A DNA stretch of 11,391 nucleotides. It comes from Ectocarpus siliculosus. Its lineage: Eukaryota > Sar > Phaeophyceae > Ectocarpales > Ectocarpaceae. The position numbers and the translations under genes are program-made. The notes under the pieces are model-generated. The model was not told where the DNA came from. It saw nothing but the letters and a program-made list of their open reading frames with translations, and did not search any database. Shown piece by piece: positions 1 through 9,800 of the stretch. The stretch lies in NCBI GenBank assembly GCA_000310025.1, contig FN649750.1:2214977-2226367 (forward strand). The letters are read 5' to 3'. Each line of letters begins with the position of its first letter. Position 1 is the first letter of the stretch.

Positions 1-60
1 GGGGGGGGGGGGGGGGGGCGGCGGCCGGGGGGGGGGCGGCCGGGGGGAGGTCTCTCACAG
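1..60 (+). other. G-rich tract and splice acceptor before exon 1
   Basis: Positions 1-50 are almost pure G with GGCGGCC interruptions, followed by TCTCTCACAG, which looks like a short acceptor for exon 1. This would be the 3' end of an upstream intron. The G run could also be an assembly edge artefact. Confidence 0.45.
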
Positions 61-134
61 TGGATGGTCTCAGGCATTCGACAAGCATCGCTCTTCGGCA
101 ACTCAAGAAGCTTAGGAAGTATGAGCTAGAGCAG
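61..134 (+). CDS. Exon 1: first half of the SAP motif
   Basis: Frame from 63 reads DGLRHSTSIALRQLKKLRKY then ELEQ. The LRQLKKLRKYELEQ segment matches the first helix of a SAP motif and continues in frame into exon 2. It ends at the GC-type donor CAG|GCAAGT, phase 0. The acceptor at 60 (CTCACAG) is short; an alternative is the AG at 72-73, which would be in a different frame. The ATG at 64 is out of frame, so the protein start must lie upstream of the window. Confidence 0.7.
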
Positions 135-2289
135 GCAAGTTATTTAGTCTTGCCTGGCAGGTGTTAAAACTCCCGGGTGGACTTCCTCTTTCGTGACACC
201 GGCGGGTACGTCATATGTATGTATTTACAACGAAAATCGTGTATACAGACTGGCGCCAGGATGGAAAAGATGGGACGAACACACACACACACCGGTTTTG
301 AGGACAGCAGCATTCGCAAAGGTGTTCGTTTATGAAGACGTGTTAGACAAAGCATGCGATTGGGGAAGTCGGGTTAGGTTTTTGTCGGGTCCGCGTACCC
401 CCCCCCCCCCCTCCCTGTTATATTTCCTCACAAGTGCAAGTTCGCGCGAAGCCGGTCCTTTGAGGACGATGGGTGATCGATATGCCGCCGTGCGAGCTTG
501 CAAACAACTCTCGTCTTAGCGGGGGACGTGGCTTTGAGGAGGCGGTCTCGATCTGTTTGTGCATGTTTTGTGTTTTTCGACAGGTGTGCAAGATCCCGGG
601 ATTGTCGGTGACGGGCCTGAAGGCTACCCTGGTTGCCAGAATCGAGGATTACATCAACAACCAGTTCAGGTGCCCCCTTGTCGCTGATGATGGTAGTGGT
701 GGTCGGTGGCGACGACGGCACTGTTGTTGTCCTTGTCGTCGGTTGTGGTGGTACTGTTGGACCTCCTGTCTGCTGTACCCCCCCCACCCCATGGTCTAGC
801 CACCAAGGCATGCAAAACATGAGTACCCCCCGCCTCCGGCGTCTCCAATATTTGTAACCGTTGGGTTTTGGTGCACCACTGCTGCCACACACCCCGCAAC
901 CCCCATTGATTCCCCTGTGCCCTCATTTACTTAAAAAACACGCGACGCTACGGGCGATAACAGCCTGGTAGCGAGGTCGGGCGCCGGGACAGCCTTGGCG
1001 CAGGCTAGGGTGCTAACGGAGGTGGTGCAAGAAGTCAGCAGGGGGTACGCGAATGTGCTTCACAAGAGGCCCGTCGGCGGCGTGGGGGGGTACTCGCAGG
1101 TGGGGGCGCCGTACCTACACGGTTTCGGTACAAGGGGTTATGGTACTGATGGAAGATGCTCCGTAGTGTTGCTTTCGATGTTCGTTTTTTTATTTCATGG
1201 CAACTCTTTTTATTTGTGTGGAAGCTAGTTTTCTGTTTACTGGGTCAGTTTCTTTTGTAAGTCGACGACCTTCAAGAGGTACGTAGCCTAGTCGCGGGAA
1301 ACGCTGCACGGGTGAAATGTTCTTGGGTGCATGCCAGGGATCGATGCAGGATGGGCCGAGAGAACAATATCATCTTCAAGGGGAGATGTAAATGTAAGCA
1401 AGGCAGGGGAGCCAGCCCAATAGCTGGCTGCCAGCCGGCAGCTGTAACGTTTTCCCCCAAACTCAACAGCTCACTCACGTGGCTGATGTGTTTTTTTACT
1501 CGAAGGGGCCCAGCGAACCTCAAAACGAACCAAAAAGAAGACGTTTCAAGTCGCAAGTCAAATCTTTCATGCTGCATGCTTCACTAGTGCTGTACAACGA
1601 TACGATTTGAAGTGTCGATGGACCGCAACAGCAGCAACAAAGATTGGCGGCGTTTGCACTGAAGTCTTTCCGGCACCGGAGGTCAGCACTCTCCTCCTAA
1701 GAATGTAGCTTCATCGGCAGGCTTACGAAGACATACAGAGTTGATCTTGTGGAGCGAGGGCCGTTGGTGGCAGCTTGGTGTCGCGACGAACCGGATGGTA
1801 ACGAAACAGGAGAGGCACCATGCGTGTGTCCCGCGTTGCTCCGTCCTCTCGAGGACGCGTGGTCTATGGTCTAACCGCTAAGGCATGCAAAACATAAGAG
1901 TACGACCCCCTCCCCCTTGTTTTTGTGTCTCCTCCCCCCCCCGCCACCCACACCCTGTTTTTCGTCGTATCCTCCCTAATCACCCCCGCCCCAACAAAGC
2001 TTAAGCAGGACGGGGACCGGGGAGGCTCTTTGGGGAGTCCCAAGGCAGGGGGAGGCGGCGGTGGAGGCGGTATGGCGGGGGGTGTTCGGTGGGACGAGGA
2101 GGTTAGGCGCGACTTGCAGCGAAGGTCGGAGCTAGACCCGTTCGTGGAGGTGTCTCGCACCCTCGCCGGGCCTATGAAGCTGGAGAGGGGCTCGGGGTGA
2201 GAGCACGACGCCGAGCCGCTGTTGTTGTTGCCAGTGGTGGGGTGTTGTAGTTGTTGCGGTTGTTGTTGTTTATGACACTGATACATAGC

Positions 2290-2354
<65 letters not shown>

Positions 2355-5300
2355 CTCGTGGGGGTGGTCTGCTGTTCCTGGCAGTGGTGGGCTTGGCGGT
2401 GGCGGTGGCCGTTGTCTGCTCTTATTTTTTTTTGCGACCGAATCCAAACCATTGGATCAGTCAGAGGGTTGATCGGTACAAAATGTTGGTTGCTAAAGGT
2501 TTATGTCATTGGTGCGCTTGGTTGATGGTGGTGGTGGTGGTGGTGGTGGTGGTGCTGCTGCTGCTGCTGCTGCTGCTGGTGTGGTGGTGGCGGTAGTCGT
2601 GGTCTGTCGCTGTTACTGTCACTCGTGGCGACACACGCCAAAGTGTCGGCAACGTTGTATCAACCAACCGTTGTATCAACCAACCCTCCCCCCTCCTCCG
2701 TGCTTGCTTTCAATTCTTTGTACTTGAATGTCGCGGCCGGGGTCGACGCTGCAGCTCGCAAAACTTGGCGGTACTCGGGTTCAACCTGGACGCCAACGAT
2801 CACGCCGCCGTTCGCCTCTCGCTCTCGCTCGGAAAAAGGTAATCTACGATATCTACGATCGCGGAGCCGAAGAAAAAGTAAATATAGGGCCTTCGTTGTG
2901 TACGCGTAGGAGGGTTGGTTGGTTGTGCTACTACCTACACTCGAGTTTTTTGTTTGTTGGTCCCTGTTGTGACGGTAGAATACCCACTAAGTGCGCCCTC
3001 TCCGTCTGCGTGCTACGTGGTACGTTTCGTATCGAAGTCTGTGCTGATCGCCGAAAAATCGGGAAACCGAAGGAAACATGGCACTCGCACCATCCAACCC
3101 GGTTTGGTGGTTAAACATACAACATGCGGTGCGCTTTTTTTTTCGTCTGTTGCGTCCCATGAATCACGGCGACACGATGTAGTTTGGCAAAGTTCGACAC
3201 ACACACACACATACAACTGGTTCGATCACTCATGCCCTCTCCCGCCCTTGGTAGGGAAAACATTTTTGAGCCGCGTTTGGCAGAGTAGGAAGGGACGATT
3301 GGCCATCGGTGATCGGTCCTGTGGGGACAATGCTCCGTCCTCTCGGAGACGCGTTGTCAATGGTCTAACAAGGAAGGCATGCAAGACATGGTAACCTCCC
3401 CCCCCCCTCCCAGCGAGACATAGAGTAACCCCCACCGCTCCATCCTCTCGAGGACGCGTGGTCAATGTTCTAGCCGCTAAGGTGTACAAATCACGAGTAC
3501 GCCCCGCCCGTCGCCGCCTTTCATGCTGAACCGCAGCACGGACGAGGGTAGAAAAACGCACCTGCTACTGCGGTCGTACCAGCTTATCAGCGACTCGCTG
3601 GAGGGGGCGGGGGCGGAGGCGGCGAAGTACTCGGAGGGGGCGCACGTGTGGCCGCTGGAGTCGGTGTGCCAGGTGAACGGCGGCTTTCAGCAGCTCAAGC
3701 AGCGGAAGGTGAGCCCAGCCAGGACCGTGTCGAAGAAGCGGAGAGATGATGGTCAGACACTACCCTCCCACAGCTCCCGCATCTAGACAAAGCAACAGCA
3801 GGCAGTTCAACACCAACATTTCAGCACCGGAGGGGGGGTACTTATGAAAACCCCATGCCGTAGTCGTTAGACCATTGACCTCACGTGCCTACAAAGCCAG
3901 CGGGAGTACTCGTGGCCGTGCATACCGTAGTCGCTAGACCATTGACCTCACACCCATTGTGGATGGAGCGATATGCATGCCGGGTAAGCCCCAGGCTAAG
4001 TGTCTGCATCAGATAGTCGATGGTCGTCATCCTCGCATTTGCTGTGCCAAACCAGAGAACGGCCATGGGGAAGGGGGAGCGGGATGGAGGGATTCGGGGG
4101 AACTACTGTTGCTGCTCTGATGCTCAAATTGTTTGTTGTTGTCGTTTGAAGGTCGCTTTTTTAGTCAGGTGAAACAGCAGTAGTGTACCTGTAGTTTTTT
4201 CTGGGGCTGACGCGGCGGCCGGTAGGGGTAGACCGGTAGGGCGGGGGGATGACTGTGAGAGACAGGAGTGGTTTTTGTTTGTTTTGTGCTCGCTCTAGGC
4301 ATCGCCGTTCTCGCCTGCCGTAGTTTGGGAACCAGGCCAAGAAATCAGGGGATAGGCGGCAGGTACAGTGTTAGAATACAAGACTTTGTTTTCGTCGTTG
4401 GTTGAGATGGCGATAGAGGGAAGGTGTGGACGAGGAGGAGGAAGAGGAAGAGGAGGAGGAAGATGAAGAGGAGGAGGAGGAGGAGAACATTTTGGGGGGA
4501 ATCGAAAATGTTGTAGCCTCTCCGGTTCCGTAGTTGAGGTGCCTACGCCTGTGTGCTCCTTGCGCGTTTTGTAGCAGTCACTGCTGTCGAGGGAAGGGTT
4601 ACCGGGCGTGGTAGATTAGGGCCTATCGCTTGTCTTCTGCTGTGCGACCAGCGTTTTTTCCCTGCTAACCCGGGCCGTAACTACATGTGAGCACACCAAC
4701 GTAGCCTGTCCCACAGCATTGGTTGTTATCGCCAACCTGTCAATCCCCACCCTTTGCCCTGTCCGCTAACGCTAACCCCTACCCGTGATAGCCTCAGTTG
4801 TACTGCTTTCTCAAGCCCTACCCACGCCCTACTCGCACTACTGCTGCCCCCTACCGAACCCTGCTCCTGATGCTAACGCTAACGCTAACGCTAACCCTAA
4901 CGCTAGCCCTAACGCTGACGCTAACTGTTGCAGGTGTTCTTCCAGGGGCAGAATCGAAAATTGAAGGGCGATTGCTCGCCGCTGGACATCGGGGCCTCGT
5001 GCCGCCCGGGGGAGAACCGAGTGGAGTTGTACAGCTCCGATCCAGACAAGCACGCCGTCTTGATACAGGTGCATACATGCAAACATATTTGCATACATAC
5101 TTACATGCATACAAACATGATAATCGTACATGCATAATATTTTACATGCATAGGAAGAAGTGCGGTTGTGATACGTATGCAACAACATACCCTGTGACCT
5201 GGTGGAATACTAAATTGCTCGTCACGGAGTACCGACCGTAGTCCTTGCTCGCAAGACGAAGCCGGGGGCCTTCTTGTACTTTGGGAAGGACGGTCGGTTC

Positions 5301-6831
5301 AAGTTTCATCGTATGTACGGTTTAACCCCGGTGCAGCAGGCAATGGTATCCCGCCGGTGTCCCGTATCACTTAGTGGTACGGAATGTGTTATTTGAACTT
5401 GTGTAGACATCGATACCCTCTTGTGGTTGTTGTTGTTGTTGTTGTTGTTGTTGCAGTCGCTGTCGCTGTTGTTGTCGTCGTTGTCGTTATCGTTACTGTT
5501 GCTGTTGTTGCAGCTGTTTTTTATTTGCCTTTGACCTAGACCACGGCGGCCTGTCAAGTGGGCGCGTCGTTGCGCGTGGAGGAGCCCGTCAAACGATTGA
5601 GTTTCTTTTTCTTGGCGACGTCCGCGCTGTCTACTTACGACATGAGCGTGTGGGATCCCGAAATGTGTTTGTATATATGCGTGTGTGTGATTTTCCCCAG
5701 GTGGTGAGACTAGTCGGCGTGGATGAGGTGCTCGAGAACGTAAAGCAACGCTCGCATCTCAGCAAAAAGGTTGGTGGTCGATGTTTCGGTTTTGCTGGCT
5801 TGCTTTCATGTCCTCGCTATGAAGACAATACACTACATGTAGGTGACCACAAGATTATCACACCCCCTGGAGCGATTTCTCACAGCATTACTACTCCACG
5901 ACGAACAGGATACCACGTTGTTTTCGGAAAGCTCTCGACGAGACGGCGCCAAACACGATGGGGTGTGATGTCGTGTGTGACCTGCGGTAGTTGCACCCGA
6001 AGGCATTGTGTTCCTTGTTGTTGCTGTTGGTGGTGGTGATGGTTGTTGTCTTGTCAGCTGTCGCGGTTCACGGCGGTGCAATGAACGAGAAGTCGCTGCA
6101 AAAGCCCACGGGAGTCCAGCCATCATCAGAACAGAACCCGCGCGGTCTTGACGACGAAACTTCGCCTAGCGTGGACACTCCAAAGCGCATCCTTTTGTCG
6201 GAGCGCTGTTTGTTCCTCCTCCTCCGTTCCTGTTTTTCCCCCTTCAAAAAGTTTTCTGTCGTGTTCAACCCCGTAACAGGAGGCACTGCGGAGGGTGAAA
6301 CGGTCGTTCAAGGGGTGCCTAGACCTCAACAGCCACCTGGAAGGAGACTCGTCGGAGGACGAGCAGATAGGGAAGGGGGCCGGCGGGGACGATAGCGACG
6401 ACGATCTGATGGCCACGGCCACGCGGCTGTCTCTTCGGTGTCCCCTAGGCCTGGTGAGCGCTCATTCCAGCATCCTGCGCAGGTTTTTACGATGTACCTA
6501 CCGTATACAGATTTGTAAATTTTTGGTTGAGGTTCGCTGGGCTCTTCGCGTCAAGAGTTCGTCGTCCGCTGTGTGAGGTGTGCGAGCTTGGGAAACGTCA
6601 CCGATGGCAGCTGGCAGTTAAATTCACCCCAACGCATGCTTTGCTTTCATTTTTGCATCATGCCTTGATGACACTGCTTTCTACTTATGCTCCCTGCCGA
6701 GCCCGCTGCGGAGGAGCGCTATGAGAGTATGGCATCCGTGGAATTTCGGGCGTACGGTCTACGTAACCCTCCCCCCCCCTTTTTTTTTTCGTCGTAAGAG
6801 AAAGTTATCTCTTCGCATAGACTGTCGGCTC

Positions 6832-6876
<45 letters not shown>

Positions 6877-9800
6877 TCGTTGGCGGTGATGGCGATGGTA
6901 GTGGTGATGTTGGTGTCGTTGTCGTTAGAGTTTGTGGTGGTGCTGGTGCTGGTGATGGTGTTGGTGATTGTCGATCTCACGGTCGGTGGTGGTGTGGGCA
7001 CCGTCTTTCCCTCCCCATGTTGAATGACATGGTTTCATCCACGTCGTGGACAATGCCTGTACAACGATGCAGACCTCTCGCTGTTTATTGCTCCTGTGCC
7101 CGCCGAGAACTTATCGACATCAAGGTTTAAGGTTTCCTCGAAATCACGCATTGAACCATGTACACGGTACGCACTGCTTGTCTGTTTCTCATTTGCCAGC
7201 TGGGTTGCGCAGTCGATAGTGGTAATAACCAAGACACACACACGCACGCACGCACGTTTTTCATGCGCACTGGGATCGTCGTCCTTTGATTGGTCTGCCG
7301 GTTAGCGCGGTCGGTGCTCATTCAAGCACGCGCACATGCTGTCATGGATTGTGCACGTTGACTCCATGCACCACACCAAAACTCCCCCCCGCATCAATAA
7401 ACCCTGGGTGTGTGTATGCAGGTCCCGATCACCTGCCCTGGCAGAGGTCGCTACTGCAAGCACCTCCAGTGCTTCGACCTCAACACCTTCCTGAGCTTCA
7501 ACAAGGACTGTGCGGGAGCGGCGTGGAAATGCGGCGTGTGCAACCTTCCCATCAAGCCTGGTATGCACTCGCCCTGTGTTATCCCCCCACCCCCACCGAG
7601 GTCAACGGTCTAACGACTACGGGCGTGCACGGTTATGAGTAAAACCCCGCACGCAAGTGATGACGATGCTGTAGTATAGAAAATAACACACAAATGCACC
7701 TGAAAGGCCATGATCTGCGAACCCCGTGAGGGGGCGATGTCCGTGTGTGGGTGTCGTAAATCTATGTGGTTCCGTCTCTTCTTTTTTTTATCTTCGCCGC
7801 TCTGTTCGATCGATCAATCGATCGTCGCGGTTTTCCCCGGCAGGTTGGAAATAAGAATGGGGTGTTGTGGGTTCTCGTCTATGTGTGTCTGAATCTGCCG
7901 TGCCGCCTTATTTTGATCCGCGGTGCATACCGTCTGTTCTTTTGTGGTTGACGACAAAGCAGCACTCTGGAACAAGGTGGTCCGCAGCCAGGTCGAAATA
8001 ATATGAAAGTAAAAAAAAAAAAAGTGGCGTGTCTTGTCCGTTTCGGTGCCCGTGTGTCTTGAAAATCTTGTTGTATTGCCTGTTCTGTTTTTTTCTTTTC
8101 GCTGTTGGCTAGTCTGTTAATCGATCGAAAATGTCGTCGCCGTCACGCCACGCTATGCATGTGGTACCGCAGAGGACCTGGTGGTGGACACGTACCTCGA
8201 TGAGGTGGTGCGCAGCCTGGAGGAGCAGGGGCTCACCGACGACGCGGAGGAGGTGGAGATACACCAGGACGGCCACTGGGACCCCATACTGGAGGACCAG
8301 AAGGTGTGTGTGTGTGTTTTTTGTTTTTTTAATTAGCATCGACCGCGCTAACCGGCTGACCAATGAAAAGACGTCAGTCTTAGTGCGGTTGAAAACACAA
8401 CACACTTCTATCTGCCATGAACTGGGACCCCGTGAGGGGGCAGCATGGGGGAGGCTAAACTATCCTTCGGATCAAAGACAGAAACAGCAGCAACAGAAGA
8501 AAACTGGACGCGTCTACCAAGGCTATTACCTTGTACTCTAGTTCGTTTAGGAGTACTTTCACCATTCATTATCCTCCTTGTTTGTGTGTGTGTGTTTTGT
8601 GTTGGGACTAGCATCGACCGCGCTAGCCCAGTGGCTGACCAATGGGGTACGTGCGCGCGTTTGGGTATGTGTTTGTTTGCGTGTGTGTGTTGTATTTTTG
8701 TTTTTGCATCGACCGCGCTAGCCGGCTTTGACTGCCCAATGCGTGTGTGTTGTGTTGGTGTTGTTGGCATCGCCGGCTGGCCGTTGAAGAGACGTCAGGC
8801 CTGGAGAGTGGTCTGTTTGGACTGCCCGTCTCGAGCATGAAATGTCTCCCCCCTCGCCATTTTTTTGTTCTTACAACTCAACGAAAAGTCGTTCTGTGAT
8901 GGGTGTACTGGAAAACATGACAGTTCCGTCTGTTCCACAGATAAAAGATTGCGAGATAGATTTTGCACCAATGAATTCATAGCGTTGCGGAAGCACTAAG
9001 TATCGGCGTTTCTCCTCCGTTCCGCGAGCAGTATACAGCGAACAGAACGGGCCCGCTCTAAACAAAAATATTTCGATAAGAAACAGACGCTAACATGTTC
9101 GCGAAAAAAAAAAGATAGGGCAAGGAATACAGCTCAGCGGTGGACGGTAAAACTGTTGCACTAAAAAACTGCGCTCGGCGGCAGTGGCGATGAGATATGA
9201 AACTGAGCCCTCAACCCGGTTTTTCTTTGCGTTTCTTTTTAGAAAGGAAACACAACGTCACAGCAAGACTACCCGTTCGAGATATAACCTTAAATGGGAT
9301 GTGTTAAAGTCTTTTCAGTATGTAGGTTGAAACCAACTGGAAACTGGGCTTATTTTAAGTTTCGTATCTCGTGCCCGTTCTGTAGTTGAGAGCCTCACGT
9401 TTCTTCGCGGTGGACTTTACCAGGCATCTATCTGCCGCACCTGCTGCTGTAAGGTCTTGTACTTTTGTGGCGATGAGTCCATTGCGTTAGCGGAAGCACT
9501 ACTACCTAGCCACCGAGCAGGCTATGTAAGCGATGCCCCCCCTGCCGTGGTTTGCTTCCTCCTTCGCCAGGCGGGCAAGATGAGCCGGCGGGATCGCAAG
9601 AAGGCGAAGGACGATGCGGCCGGCGCCGGTTCGGGGCAAAACGGTGGAGTGGTTGACGGCGGCGAATGTAAGCAGAAGACGATCGATGCACCGTACGTGG
9701 TGTGTTGGGCCGCTCTTTCCTTTCCCCCTGTGTGCGCTCGTGCGTGGTTAGTTGGTTGCTTTGCTTGCTTTGCTTGCTTTGCTTGCTTTGCTTGCTGTGC

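Larger units (their letters stand above)
2197..2754 (+). other. Intron 4 (558 nt)
   Basis: Dominated by trinucleotide repeats: (GTT)17 at 2291-2341, (GGT)9 at 2527-2553 running straight into (GCT)8 at 2554-2577. No coding evidence. Acceptor GACGCTGCAG. Confidence 0.7.
2839..3536 (+). other. Intron 5 (698 nt)
   Basis: Holds an (AC)7 run at 3197-3210 and two head-to-tail copies of dispersed repeat family 1 (3332-3400 and 3437-3510). The 3' end CGCCGCCTTTCATGCTGAAC then CGCAG is a good pyrimidine tract, branch site (CTGAAC) and acceptor. Confidence 0.7.
3709..4933 (+). other. Intron 6 (1225 nt)
   Basis: Contains two inverted copies of repeat family 1 (3833-3885, 3904-3950), a purine-rich GAG/GAA tract (4432-4487) and, at its 3' end, a telomere-like hexamer array (4872-4925). 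No coding evidence on either strand. Confidence 0.7.
6454..7421 (+). other. Intron 9 (968 nt)
   Basis: Contains a (CTG)13 array (6835-6873), GGT/GTT-rich sequence after it, a C/T homopolymer block near 6771-6790, (AC)/(GCAC) repeats near 7233-7257 and an inverted copy of repeat family 2 (7255-7318). Acceptor GTGTGTATGCAG. Confidence 0.8.
7561..8172 (+). other. Intron 10 (612 nt)
   Basis: Contains a family 1 repeat copy (7598-7648), the CCCCGTGAGGGGG element (7719-7733) and an A13 run (8011-8023). Acceptor TGGTACCGCAG. Confidence 0.8.
8304..9570 (+). other. Intron 11 (1267 nt)
   Basis: The 5' half (8304-8800) is a cluster of GT microsatellites alternating with family 2 repeat copies. The rest (about 8840-9560) is AT-richer unique sequence in which I see no gene; a short near-duplicate GCGTT(A)GCGGAAGCACTA occurs near 8982 and 9484. 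Acceptor CTTCCTCCTTCGCCAG. Confidence 0.8.

Noticed and set aside
279-292. CRISPR-like or regulatory direct repeats in AC/GT runs
   Set aside because: Ordinary dinucleotide microsatellites without spacers.
193-519. Open frame in intron 1
   Set aside because: No recognisable domain; it runs across a C-tract and an AC repeat, and the SAP exons on both sides join in frame without it.
428-926. Minus-strand open frames rich in Thr, Pro and Trp
   Set aside because: They translate the complement of GGT/TGT simple sequence and a family 1 repeat; no domain, no promoter signal.
1312-1587. Cys-containing open frame that might hide a PHD finger in intron 3
   Set aside because: The cysteine spacing does not fit Cys4-His-Cys3 and no in-phase splice sites frame it.
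2172-2596. Poly-Asn, poly-Gln, poly-Leu and poly-Val open frames
   Set aside because: Direct products of (GTT)n, (GGT)n and (GCT)n arrays in different frames.
6721-7023. Poly-Leu frame with a Val-rich tail that looks like a membrane segment
   Set aside because: Produced by (CTG)13 and GGT/GTT repeats inside intron 9; the SP-RING requires exon 9 to join exon 10 directly.
7297-7364. A functional tRNA gene
   Set aside because: A box A-like and a weak box B-like sequence are present, but I could not form a credible acceptor stem or anticodon arm; better explained as a tRNA-derived repeat.
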